From positions 1-31,021 of IMG/VR virus record IMGVR_UViG_3300008217_001901: DNA of 31,021 nucleotides. One strand, written 5' to 3'. Below the pieces are notes generated by a model. The model made no database searches. It worked only from the letters and a program-made list of their open reading frames with translations, and had not been told where the DNA came from. Positions 13,722 to 21,513 of this stretch are shown here, piece after piece. Each line of letters starts with the position of its first letter. Position 1 is the first letter of the stretch. The stretch comes from a virus. The translations under genes and the position numbers were made by a program.

Positions 13722-14312
13722 ATGAATTTGGTCCCTTACACCGATGCAGTGTCTCAAATCGAAGAGGCAGACGTTTTACTGTTTCGAGGTGAGGGACTAA
13801 TTTCTTGGCTCATTAAAAGATATGGTAGCGGGGTTCATAGCCACGCTGCAATGGCACACTGGGACGATGACGATTTACAGTGTGTAGAATTTAGAGAATT
13901 CAAGGGCGGCAGAGCCGTTTCTATGAAATCTCAGGTGGAAACCCATCCAGACAATATTGATGTGTTTAGAGCGGCTGATTACATTGAATTTGATGGTACG
14001 GGCTACAAACTCACAAAAGATGTTCGTAACGAAATAACAGATGTTATGGGAAGTATTACTGGTTTACCATACGGGTGGACAAACTTTTGGAAATTAGGAA
14101 AACACTATCTGCCTTTTTGTAGACTGGCAGAGCAAAATATAAAAGATGACGATCCTACAAACGTCTTCGTGTGTAGTACCGCCGTTGTTTACGCTTACAG
14201 ACAGGCTTATCTAGATCCTGTACCGTACCTAGCTGACAGCGCGGTAACACCGGCAGACCTTGCAAGATCGTGTCTTTTCGGATACAAGTTTACCATCAAG
14301 AAAGATTGGTAA
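13722..14312 (+). CDS. YiiX/NlpC-P60-like permuted papain-fold hydrolase
   Basis: A 196-residue protein beginning right after the upstream stop. The order of active-site features is that of the circularly permuted group: ADVLLFRG (16-23), His41 in VHSHAAMAHW, LPYGWTNF at about 115-122, and Cys151 in VFVCSTAVVYAYR. In this superfamily Cys and His form the catalytic pair that cleaves amide bonds in peptidoglycan or protein, or ester bonds in lipids. There is no signal peptide, so export would need the holin-like neighbour. It is a candidate endolysin, but virion or host-modifying roles also exist in this family. Confidence 0.7.
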   Translation: MNLVPYTDAVSQIEEADVLLFRGEGLISWLIKRYGSGVHSHAAMAHWDDDDLQCVEFREFKGGRAVSMKSQVETHPDNIDVFRAADYIEFDGTGYKLTKDVRNEITDVMGSITGLPYGWTNFWKLGKHYLPFCRLAEQNIKDDDPTNVFVCSTAVVYAYRQAYLDPVPYLADSAVTPADLARSCLFGYKFTIKKDW

Positions 14313-14396
14313 ATGCAGGATTTAGGAATTTCTCTAGCAGGATTTGCTTTTGTGCTACTAATTTTAGGTATACTAATGAAGGTTAAAAACCGTTGA
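14313..14396 (+). CDS. 27-residue transmembrane mini-protein
   Basis: The frame starts at the ATG immediately after the upstream TAA and encodes MQDLGISLAGFAFVLLILGI followed by a short basic end (LMKVKNR). The whole peptide is one membrane span with positive residues at the C-terminus. Its position in the amidase/holin-like cluster suggests a small lysis or membrane accessory peptide. Evidence is limited to composition and tight packing, and there is no clear ribosome site. Confidence 0.45.
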   Translation: MQDLGISLAGFAFVLLILGILMKVKNR

Positions 14397-14406
14397 GGAA
14401 TCAACT

Positions 14407-16377
14407 ATGAATAAATTTCTATGCGCGGCTACGCTTTTCTTAGCTTTAATTCTAAGCAGCCGACCGGCTTCAGCACAGGCTCTAACTATTGACCAAGCAC
14501 TAGACGCGGTGTGTAGAGTTAATACTAACGGGGCCAGAGGCAGCGGAACTGTATTTCAAGAAGATGAAGAAAACTACTACGTACTGACCAACGGTCATGT
14601 AATTGGAAGAGCCAAGAGAGGCCACCTAGAGTTCTTTCAAGATGGCTACAAGTCTGCTATGATTCCTTTTAAAACTGAATACGTAGCTTACGAAGAAGGC
14701 ACTGCTCTTGACCTAGCCATAGTCTCAGTAAAAAAGAAATATTTTGGCCGGTATCCCCCGAGAGTAATTCCCCTAGCCCCCAAGGGTACGAAAATTGGGG
14801 CGAACGATCTCGTTATGGCTGGCGGGTGTCCTTCTGCTCAATGGGCTTGCGCTTGGAAAGGCAGAGTCCTGAGAAATGCGGGGGCTGTTGTTAGCTTTAA
14901 CGCCGCCCCTATTGGCGGTCAATCAGGTAGTGGAGTTCTCATTCTTATCAAAGACGATAAGGGAGAGATTCACACTAGGCTGGGTATCTTGCTAGCTTGG
15001 AGAGTTGGAGATGGTGCTTGGACAGATGATGGTCCAGATGATTATGGCGCTGGCCTATCCCTAAAGCAGATTTATGAGATCATTGAGGGTAATGGTAAGG
15101 GACACCCCATTGAAACTTCTTACAACTTGGTGTACGAAGAAAAAGAAGAGGTGAAAAATACTAAGTCCGCAGAGGAAAGATTGCAGCGGGTTTGTCCACA
15201 CTGCCAACGCAAAATTAAGGACCACGTCGTTATTCCCCATAAGGGGGGTCTCAGAAAAACCGACAAGGGCGAGTTCATGTTTTGCCCCGAACTAAAGTTC
15301 CCTGATGGCGGTATTGCAGATACGGCAAAATATTATGGGGGCATAAGAGTTGGCGAGCTATACGAAGGAAACGGTCTGTTTCCTTGGTGTCCTTGGGATA
15401 GATGTCCCCCGCCCAATCAACCACCTGTACTACCTCCCTCTAACCCAAATCCGCCAGACGGCGGCGATTTTAATGGCTGGCCCGGTAGACCAGATCCCGG
15501 TGGTCCCGTTGATCCACCTATCGATTTTGAAAAAGAGCGCCAAGAGTATCTTGACAAGATTACGGAGCTTAAAGAAAAACTAACCAATCTTGAGTCTCTT
15601 TCCGAAAGCCTAAAAGCTGAGCTTGCAGGGGTAAGTGGCAATCTATCAAGTTCTAATAATGAAATTAATGGCCTAAAAGAATTATTAGGAACTGTCGAAG
15701 GGCAGAAAGACTCTCTTAAATCTAGAATAGATCAGCTACTAGGTGTTGTTAAAGATAAAGACGACAAAATTTCTGATCTTGCAGAAAATGGAGTTCACTA
15801 TCTAGATGGGTCTACTGGTGGTAATGGCAACGCGGTTGAAAACGTTAGTTTTACCCTTGGTGGAGCCAGCTTGGGTATGTTAGCCCTTAAGTACGGAGTG
15901 CCATTCTTACTTAGGCGCAGAAGAAGAAAAAAGAAAAAAGAGGATGACGAAAACGATGATGATGGGTATGATATTGGTAGGGAGCCTCTCCCCGATGGAG
16001 GATGTGATGATTGCGTACACAAGCATGTGCATGAACACCAACATCATGGTTTGCCAGACTGTCCACCAAACACAAGGCCAAACCACCCAGACGAGTATGT
16101 AATGGATCGCAGAGATCTTCCTAGAGGCAGAAGCGTTGACGAGTTACCTAATGATTTTCTCCCTTATGGTTTTAAGGCCAATCCAGTATCGTCACCCGGA
16201 CTAGCACCACAATTACCACATGTACCCTTTGGTTCACGGAAGTCTATTGGCCCAGAGCAGATTATGACTACTCTGGGAGAATTGGTTAATGAGTACGGAG
16301 ACGACCACACTATGACCGCTTTTCAAATTGACACCTTATTACGTCAAAGACTTAAGAAAAAATACAATATCGAATAA
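14407..16377 (+). CDS. Exported trypsin-like serine protease with coiled coil and C-terminal membrane anchor
   Basis: A 656-residue multidomain protein. Residues 1-24 are a Sec signal peptide ending in ASAQA. Residues about 28-232 are a trypsin/HtrA-like protease with His64 (TNGHVI), Asp102 (LDLAIV) and Ser173 (GGQSGSG). Next come CPHC at 263-266 and further cysteines near 293-333, possibly a zinc or disulfide module, then a Pro/Gly-rich linker at about 334-371. A coiled coil spans about 373-460. A hydrophobic span at about 481-502 runs into a basic block (RRRRRKKKK), and an acidic, His-rich cytoplasmic tail follows (VHKHVHEHQHH at about 537-547). The layout suggests a membrane-tethered periplasmic protease. 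Substrate is unknown; envelope proteins or virion maturation are options. It is very large and unusual for a phage protease. Confidence 0.85.
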   Translation: MNKFLCAATLFLALILSSRPASAQALTIDQALDAVCRVNTNGARGSGTVFQEDEENYYVLTNGHVIGRAKRGHLEFFQDGYKSAMIPFKTEYVAYEEGTALDLAIVSVKKKYFGRYPPRVIPLAPKGTKIGANDLVMAGGCPSAQWACAWKGRVLRNAGAVVSFNAAPIGGQSGSGVLILIKDDKGEIHTRLGILLAWRVGDGAWTDDGPDDYGAGLSLKQIYEIIEGNGKGHPIETSYNLVYEEKEEVKNTKSAEERLQRVCPHCQRKIKDHVVIPHKGGLRKTDKGEFMFCPELKFPDGGIADTAKYYGGIRVGELYEGNGLFPWCPWDRCPPPNQPPVLPPSNPNPPDGGDFNGWPGRPDPGGPVDPPIDFEKERQEYLDKITELKEKLTNLESLSESLKAELAGVSGNLSSSNNEINGLKELLGTVEGQKDSLKSRIDQLLGVVKDKDDKISDLAENGVHYLDGSTGGNGNAVENVSFTLGGASLGMLALKYGVPFLLRRRRRKKKKEDDENDDDGYDIGREPLPDGGCDDCVHKHVHEHQHHGLPDCPPNTRPNHPDEYVMDRRDLPRGRSVDELPNDFLPYGFKANPVSSPGLAPQLPHVPFGSRKSIGPEQIMTTLGELVNEYGDDHTMTAFQIDTLLRQRLKKKYNIE

Positions 16378-16389
16378 AGGAGATATAAT

Positions 16390-17181
16390 ATGTCTGATAC
16401 TTTAGCAACCCCTACCCACGACGCAATCATACCTTACATGTTTGAGGGAGTGAAGTGGGCGATCCCCAACGTAGGGGACAATAAAGAGACTCACAACCTA
16501 GCCCTAGGCAGATTGTTTGATAAGATTGGCGAGCATCTACAGGCGTTCTCAATCAGAACAGACTGTTTTGTTCCCGGCCCTCCAACTCTTGGAGCCGTGA
16601 AGCATCATCACAATATGTTCGTTCGTCTGAACGATCTTATTGATGTCAACACCAAGAGAGACAATGTGGAGCGTCTTGAAGCTCATCACATTACGCATGA
16701 GCGTAGAGCATTCAAGGTTTATCCCATTAGATACTTTGATGTCAAGAATGACTACTGTCGTCGATGGATCGAGCTTTGCTTGCAGGGCATGAGCAATATT
16801 GTTCAGCTTAGCGAGAACACTTGGTCGAATGACTGGAGTGAGTCTACAGCCGTAGAGATCAAGAAGCTATTCCGTGAAGCATATCGTCTGATGTGCGTAG
16901 AACTCTTTAGGGTTCCTTTTGCCGATGCGGAAAAGGTTTTTGACAATTTGGCTCCGTTCTTCTTGACAGCAGAACACTTCGGTGCTTATGATGTCTCACA
17001 CATTCCTACCATCGAATGGATTAAACATCCTGCGCTTGGTAGCGAATTTACAGAAGATGAACTAAGACCCATCGCCACCAACAATGTTCCTGTTGCTCCC
17101 GGCGTTGTCGAGAACGATGGAAATTCACCCCAGCGCGAAATCGAAAGACGAATGCAGGGTGGTGGCGAAGTAGTTAACTAA
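16390..17181 (+). CDS. Hypothetical protein between the two protease genes
   Basis: A 263-residue soluble protein preceded by a strong ribosome site (AAAGGAG). It is mostly helical, with many His and Asn residues and charged segments (VKHHHNMFVRL, RLEAHHITHERRAFKVYP, YFDVKNDYCRRWIELC). The C-terminal 35 residues look disordered. There is no signal peptide, membrane span or known motif. Its position between two exported proteases suggests a related function or a virion component, but no function is assigned. Confidence 0.55.
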   Translation: MSDTLATPTHDAIIPYMFEGVKWAIPNVGDNKETHNLALGRLFDKIGEHLQAFSIRTDCFVPGPPTLGAVKHHHNMFVRLNDLIDVNTKRDNVERLEAHHITHERRAFKVYPIRYFDVKNDYCRRWIELCLQGMSNIVQLSENTWSNDWSESTAVEIKKLFREAYRLMCVELFRVPFADAEKVFDNLAPFFLTAEHFGAYDVSHIPTIEWIKHPALGSEFTEDELRPIATNNVPVAPGVVENDGNSPQREIERRMQGGGEVVN

Positions 17182-17185
17182 CTGC

Positions 17186-17198
17186 TATATATATACTA
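17186..17198 (+). promoter_or_regulatory. Promoter-like motif TATATATATACTA
   Basis: It shares the ATACTA end with the copies at 1374 and 12671. It lies in the 39-base gap before the second protease gene, with an AAGGAAGG ribosome site between it and ATG 17221. The TATAAT core is replaced by TATATA. Confidence 0.4.
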
Positions 17199-17220
17199 AG
17201 AATTTTAAGGAAGGATTCCG

Positions 17221-18159
17221 ATGATGAAGGCTATGTGGATCGCTACGCTAGTTGTATCCATGTTTGTTACAACTGCAAACGCACAGGACAATGTACTCTA
17301 TCAACATCTGCAAGACGTTTCCGTCACCGTAAAGGCGGCGGGTGGAGAAGGCTCCGGTGTTATTGTAACGAGGGAGGTCGAAACTTCTCCAAACGTCAAG
17401 AAGAAGGTTAATTTTGTTTGGACTGCGGCCCACGTTGTAGACAGCCTTAGATCGGTTAGAGTAGTCATCAAAAATGGAAAGCCTCAAACAATTGTCGAGT
17501 TTAAGGACGCTCAAATTGTTCAGGAGCTAGTTGAGAATGGCCGTCGAGTTGGCGAAATTAAAATGGAAGCCAAGGTCATTAAATACAGCGACTCCGAGAA
17601 TGGCGAAGACTTGGCTCTTCTAATGGTTAGAAAGAAGGGTTTTGTTGACAAGTCAGCCACCTTCTATAAGGCCGCAGGTAAGCCAGTAGCCATTGGCACA
17701 GAGCTTTACCATGTTGGCTCATTATTAGGCCAAACTGGCTCGAATTCGATGACGCGAGGAATTTGTTCTCAAGTCGGAAGAGTTCTTGACTTAGGCAACG
17801 GAAGCGGTGTAGTCTTCGATCAAACCACAGTGACGGCTTTTCCGGGGTCCAGTGGTGGTGGAGTATTCTTAAGCGAGCGGTCTGGTGATAATGCTGGACA
17901 ATACATGGGGATGCTTGTCCGTGGTGCTGGAGAAACCTTCAACTTGATCGTCCCCGTAAGACGAATGAGAACCTATGCGAAGAAAGAAAACGTTCTGTGG
18001 GCTATTGATACAGACGTTAAGGTTCCCTCTCTACAAGAAATGACATCTATGTCCACAGAAGGAACTGAAAGCTCGCCAACCAGAGGAACTAAGGCTACTA
18101 AGGACGCAGTTAAGTTTCCAGTGCTTCCTTTAATAAGAGAAGAGAATGAAAGCAATTAA
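17221..18159 (+). CDS. Exported trypsin-like serine protease
   Basis: A 312-residue protein with a Sec signal peptide (residues 1-21, ending TTANAQD). The protease domain has a complete triad: His71 in WTAAHVVD, Asp130 in GEDLALLMV and Ser211 in FPGSSGGGVF. GEGSGVIVT at about 43-50 is the usual first strand. The last 50 residues are a Ser/Thr-rich linker with no membrane span, so the mature enzyme is probably free in the periplasm or secreted. It is distinct from the larger protease at 14407 and shares only the fold and triad. AAGGAAGG 13 bases upstream supports the start. It may degrade envelope proteins late in infection or process exported phage proteins; neither is shown. Confidence 0.85.
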   Translation: MMKAMWIATLVVSMFVTTANAQDNVLYQHLQDVSVTVKAAGGEGSGVIVTREVETSPNVKKKVNFVWTAAHVVDSLRSVRVVIKNGKPQTIVEFKDAQIVQELVENGRRVGEIKMEAKVIKYSDSENGEDLALLMVRKKGFVDKSATFYKAAGKPVAIGTELYHVGSLLGQTGSNSMTRGICSQVGRVLDLGNGSGVVFDQTTVTAFPGSSGGGVFLSERSGDNAGQYMGMLVRGAGETFNLIVPVRRMRTYAKKENVLWAIDTDVKVPSLQEMTSMSTEGTESSPTRGTKATKDAVKFPVLPLIREENESN

Positions 18160-18517
18160 ATTTTTCGTGGCTGCTGTTGTTTTTACAATGGTAAATGTTG
18201 CGGCGGTCATATATCTCAATAATTATCTAGTAAAAGAAGACAAGAACCCGCTGGGCGAACCAACAGTTTGCGAACCCGCACCAATTAAAGAGACAGGCTT
18301 ACATAGCCAAGAAGCTGTGGCGCTAGCCGCTATGCTAGACCAAGTTATCAAAGAGGCAAGAATGAGAGATACGGTTGTGGCCCAACAATTAATGAGAATA
18401 CAACACAGGATGGAAATGCACAAGCAAAGAACGCCTCTGTGTCCCGATTGTGCTAATCCTAATCCCAACCCCACGTTTACTGCGAAATACCGCTACACCA
18501 AGGATGGCGCTCGATGA
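18146..18517 (+). CDS. Membrane-anchored periplasmic protein (spanin-like position)
   Basis: A 123-residue protein overlapping the protease gene by 14 bases. Residues about 5-26 form an N-terminal membrane span (FFVAAVVFTMVNVAAVIYL), with a charged helix at about 50-95 (EAVALAAMLDQVIKEA) and a C-terminal Pro/Asn/Cys segment containing CPDC at about 99-102. One span plus a periplasmic helix is the topology of inner-membrane spanins, and the next gene is holin-like. No lipobox partner is seen, so the spanin idea is tentative. Confidence 0.5.
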   Translation: MKAIKFFVAAVVFTMVNVAAVIYLNNYLVKEDKNPLGEPTVCEPAPIKETGLHSQEAVALAAMLDQVIKEARMRDTVVAQQLMRIQHRMEMHKQRTPLCPDCANPNPNPTFTAKYRYTKDGAR

Positions 18518-18556
18518 AATGGATTTCGTATTCACTTTTTTTACTGAGGAGAAGAG

Positions 18557-18730
18557 ATGTCTGAGAAGATCGCACTACTATTTAAGTCACGACGATTTTG
18601 GGTCGCTGTTGGCGGCATCGTTGTAACTACCACCAACATCTTCGGCTTCGATCTGAACCCGGAGCAGGTTCAAAATATTGTCCTATTGGGTGGAGCTTGG
18701 ATTGTTGGAGACAGCCTGAGAACTGCTTAG
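18557..18730 (+). CDS. Small holin-like membrane protein
   Basis: A 57-residue frame, with GAGGAGAAGAG just upstream as ribosome site. The sequence MSEKIALLFKSRRFWVAVGG opens a first hydrophobic span, then a short loop FDLNPEQVQN and a second span IVLLGGAWIVGDSL. This pattern (K-SR-FW-AV-G, then L-PEQV, then G-WIVGD) is one I recall from a family of short phage holin-like proteins. It follows two proteases and a spanin-like protein, which fits a lysis region. It ends nine bases before the fucose synthase gene. Confidence 0.65.
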   Translation: MSEKIALLFKSRRFWVAVGGIVVTTTNIFGFDLNPEQVQNIVLLGGAWIVGDSLRTA

Positions 18731-18739
18731 AGACTATCA

Positions 18740-19711
18740 ATGAACATCGAGAAGACGGATAAAATTGTTGTCACTGGCGGAAAAGGATTTCTGGGAAGAG
18801 TAGTTTGTAAAAAGCTGAAGTCTTCTGGATATAACCATATAATAGAGCTTCCGGGTTCTCGCGCTCCAATGGCTCTCGACCTTACTAAAAGCTTAGATGT
18901 ATCCTGTTTATTTCGTAATTATCAACCAAGTATAATTATACATCTAGCTGCTAGGGTCGGGGGTATCGGAGCCAACAAAGAGAACCCCGGAAGCTTTTTC
19001 TATGAAAACATGGCCATGGGCCTAAACCTTATTGAAGAAGCGCGAAAGAACAACTGCAAAAAGTTCTTATTGACCAGTACGGTATGCTCATATCCAAAAT
19101 TTACGCCAGTGCCTTTCAAAGAAGAAGATCTCTGGAATGGATATCCAGAGGAAACCAATGCTCCATACGGTATTGCTAAGAAAGCCCTTATGGAGATGCT
19201 TCAAGCGTATAGACAACAATATGGATTTAATGGCGTTACTCTGATTCCCGTCAACATGTACGGACCCGGAGACAATTTTGACCCCGACAGTAGCCATGTT
19301 ATTCCGGCACTGATATTAAAATTTAAACAGGCGAAGGCCAACAACGACAAAGAGGTAGTAGTCTGGGGCAGTGGCGGGGCCAGCAGAGAATTTTTATACG
19401 TAGACGACTGTGCTGACGCAATAGTCATGGCTCTAGAACAATACAACGAGTCTTCTCCGGTCAACATAGGAACCGGAAAGGAAATTACAATCAAAGAGCT
19501 AGCCGTTCTTATAGGTCAAATAGTTGGCTATCAAGGAGAGATCATATTTGACTCAGCTAAACCAGACGGACAGCCGAGGAGATGTTTAGACACAAGCATG
19601 GCGGAATCCTCTTTTGGATTCAAAGCGGCTGTAGGTCTAAAGGAAGGTCTAGAAAACACAATAGGCTGGTTCAATGAAAGTAGTTTGCTCAACAGTTATA
19701 CGAGCCGCTGA
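18740..19711 (+). CDS. fcl: GDP-L-fucose synthase
   Basis: A 323-residue, full-length short-chain dehydrogenase-like epimerase/reductase. It shows the NADP-binding GGKGFLG at 13-19, HLAARVGGIGANKENPG at 68-84 (a strong fucose synthase signature), Cys116 in TSTVCSYP, the catalytic pair Tyr143 and Lys147 in APYGIAKKA, and His186 in SSHVIPALI. The enzyme turns GDP-4-keto-6-deoxymannose into GDP-L-fucose with NADPH. The preceding enzyme, GDP-mannose dehydratase, is not in the window and would come from the host or elsewhere in the phage. The product is a donor for fucosyl or deoxyhexose transfer, so it fits the glycosyltransferases nearby. In place of the usual Ser in the S-S-C segment there is Thr114. 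Confidence 0.92.
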   Translation: MNIEKTDKIVVTGGKGFLGRVVCKKLKSSGYNHIIELPGSRAPMALDLTKSLDVSCLFRNYQPSIIIHLAARVGGIGANKENPGSFFYENMAMGLNLIEEARKNNCKKFLLTSTVCSYPKFTPVPFKEEDLWNGYPEETNAPYGIAKKALMEMLQAYRQQYGFNGVTLIPVNMYGPGDNFDPDSSHVIPALILKFKQAKANNDKEVVVWGSGGASREFLYVDDCADAIVMALEQYNESSPVNIGTGKEITIKELAVLIGQIVGYQGEIIFDSAKPDGQPRRCLDTSMAESSFGFKAAVGLKEGLENTIGWFNESSLLNSYTSR

Positions 19712-20585
19712 ACAAGGCTCTATCCACGGGGGTCTCTATGTTATTGATATTAACAATGACGAGATTCTCAAATATATTCCCTACGCGGGAGATTTTGACA
19801 ACGAAAACGAAAGAGGTGGAGAAAGAGGTCTGAGAGGGATAGCCGTTCTAGAAGATAAGATAGTTGTAGCTGACTCAAGCGGCTTGCTAGAATTGGACAA
19901 GGACACCTACGAAGTAACTAATAAAAAACAGGACAGAGGCTTTTTCAAATCCATACACGAGATCTGTTACTTTGATGGGCATATTTGGGTCACATCTACC
20001 GGATATGACGCAATAGTTAAACTGGACTCAGACCTTAACGTGGTCGAATTTTGGGAGATTTTAGGAGAGAGCAAAGAAGACCACAAAGTATTTACGGGCA
20101 AAAGACAGATGGATCCTAAAGAAGCTGTGCCAGATGACAAATATCATATTAACTCAATTTCTGCCTTTTCTGGCAGACTGGTGTTCTCTGCCCTGATAAC
20201 TGATTTATATGATTTTGACACCATGGAGGTGGCAGAACCTATGCCATCTATAGGTGGGGTCAAGAGTTTTCAGCACAACTTCTACGCATACGATGACTGC
20301 GCCATGATTAACATGACAAGTTTAAAGCATTTAGGAATTATTAAAGACGGACAGTCAAGCTTTTTTCCAATTCCAGCCACCAACTTAGCCAAGTTTTCAA
20401 TGGATAAGATTGCAGAAAATAACTGGAATAGAGGCTTGACCAGAGGTGGAAATTATGCTATAATAGGTTCTTCCCCTGCTCGCCTGTTGGTGTTCGACAT
20501 GATTAAGCGTGAGTTCGTCAAACAGTTGCAAATAGAGGAAGACATTAAACACTGTGTTCACGGTCTAGAAATGTTAGAGGTTTAA
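19674..20585 (+). CDS. Beta-propeller-type protein
   Basis: A 303-residue protein that overlaps the fucose synthase end by 38 bases. It has repeated four-strand blade patterns: GGLYVIDINNDEILKY, RGLRGIAVLEDKIVVADSS, HEICYFDGHIWVTSTGYDAIVKLD and later GNYAIIGSSPARLLVFD. This repeat style matches propeller proteins of the DUF4915/NHL-like kind that sit beside sugar-transfer genes in bacteria. Such proteins often bind ligands or act as lactonase-like enzymes. No signal peptide is present. The role is unknown; the overlap with fcl suggests joint work in glycan metabolism. Confidence 0.65.
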   Translation: MKVVCSTVIRAAEQGSIHGGLYVIDINNDEILKYIPYAGDFDNENERGGERGLRGIAVLEDKIVVADSSGLLELDKDTYEVTNKKQDRGFFKSIHEICYFDGHIWVTSTGYDAIVKLDSDLNVVEFWEILGESKEDHKVFTGKRQMDPKEAVPDDKYHINSISAFSGRLVFSALITDLYDFDTMEVAEPMPSIGGVKSFQHNFYAYDDCAMINMTSLKHLGIIKDGQSSFFPIPATNLAKFSMDKIAENNWNRGLTRGGNYAIIGSSPARLLVFDMIKREFVKQLQIEEDIKHCVHGLEMLEV

Positions 20586-20587
20586 TC

Positions 20588-21061
20588 ATGGATAGAAGAG
20601 ATTTTATTAAAACGGGCATAGCCATTGCCGCAATCGTTCCTTTTATGGGTGAAGATGCTCAAGCTGCCGACGTACAAGTTTTTGTCAGAAATATAGAACA
20701 CACAATAGACACCAATAGACTTAACTTATCTTCTGGTTTGTATATCAATCAGTTCGTTCAGCCAAGACCAATGTGCTGGGTGTGGACCCCTTACGGTTGG
20801 ACTATTCAAGCCCAGCCAGTTTATTATGGTCACAATCTGAATTTTTATGGTCATCTAAACGGATATCGTCAATTAACACAAAGACGAGAAAACATTAAGC
20901 AAATCAATATTCATGACGCTGATTATATCTATATTTTAGAAGACGGGTCTATTAAAATTTATGACAGAAAAGCGAAAAGCGTCGAATCTAATTCTGTAAT
21001 TCCTAATTATGCTGCTGGTCTCGGGAGGATAGATGCTCACTACAGAAGAAGAACTAGGTGA
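20588..21061 (+). CDS. Small Tat-signal exported protein
   Basis: A 157-residue protein beginning MDRRDFIKTGIAIAAIVPF, a textbook twin-arginine signal (RRDFIK at residues 3-8) with a hydrophobic core and a likely AQA cleavage site near residue 26. The mature part is Tyr, Asn and Trp rich (WVWTPYGWTIQAQPVYYG) with beta-strand patterns and a later YIYILEDGSIKIYD hairpin. No enzyme motif or family is recognised. It starts three bases after the propeller gene. Tat export means it should fold in the cytoplasm before crossing. It is the second Tat substrate of the window. Confidence 0.7.
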   Translation: MDRRDFIKTGIAIAAIVPFMGEDAQAADVQVFVRNIEHTIDTNRLNLSSGLYINQFVQPRPMCWVWTPYGWTIQAQPVYYGHNLNFYGHLNGYRQLTQRRENIKQINIHDADYIYILEDGSIKIYDRKAKSVESNSVIPNYAAGLGRIDAHYRRRTR

Positions 21062-21404
21062 TTGGTACAATCCAGTCAACAGAATATTAAACCACTTCGA
21101 ATACGAAGGGTCAAAAAAAGAACGCTTGTTGCGTGAGATCCTTCTAGTAAAGAAGCTGGAAGATAAATATGGCCTCATTAACATGAGGGATATAAAGAAG
21201 ATACTAGAGATAGGATCCAAAAAAGGAGAGAGCCTATCAACCGCCTTCAAGGTGCTAGGCTTTCGAGGAGAATACAAGATCTGCAACGCCAACAGTGTTG
21301 GTAGGACTGCCGACGAAGAGTTTGATCTATGTGTGGTCAGACAACAAGGACACGCCAATTTAATAAAGGACGTTAGAGCTACATATTCTTTAAGAGCATT
21401 TTAG
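21033..21404 (+). CDS. Hypothetical protein
   Basis: A 123-residue protein that begins 29 bases inside the previous gene, with GGGAGGATAG just before ATG 21033 as ribosome site. It is basic, with helices (NRILNHFEYEGSKKERLLRE) and a strand-turn part near the middle (IKKILEIGSKKGESLSTAF) that recalls a nucleotide- or SAM-binding strand, but the motif is incomplete. No family is recognised. The overlap and ribosome site support a real gene. Confidence 0.5.
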   Translation: MLTTEEELGDWYNPVNRILNHFEYEGSKKERLLREILLVKKLEDKYGLINMRDIKKILEIGSKKGESLSTAFKVLGFRGEYKICNANSVGRTADEEFDLCVVRQQGHANLIKDVRATYSLRAF

Positions 21405-21405
21405 C

Positions 21406-21513
21406 ATGGGTAAAACAATACGCAAACAGAGTAAAAAAGACAAACGTCAGCACAAGCTAAAAAGACAGGCGAGGCAAAAAAGACGTGTCGCACAACCGAC
21501 CAAATTGGGATGA
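21406..21513 (+). CDS. 35-residue highly basic peptide
   Basis: ATG 21406 follows the upstream stop by one base. The peptide MGKTIRKQSKKDKRQHKLKR continues with more Arg and Lys; more than a third of residues are basic and only one (Asp12) is acidic. It overlaps the dCMP deaminase start by 29 bases. Such peptides can bind nucleic acid or ribosomes. The case rests on tight packing and composition alone. Confidence 0.4.
   Translation: MGKTIRKQSKKDKRQHKLKRQARQKRRVAQPTKLG

Noticed and set aside
16384-16389. TATAAT just before ATG 16390
   Set aside because: A transcript from it would begin after the start codon. The sequence is better read as spacer after the AAAGGAG ribosome site.
18514-18564. 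16-residue peptide frame before the holin-like gene
   Set aside because: It is too short to support and lacks a motif of any kind.
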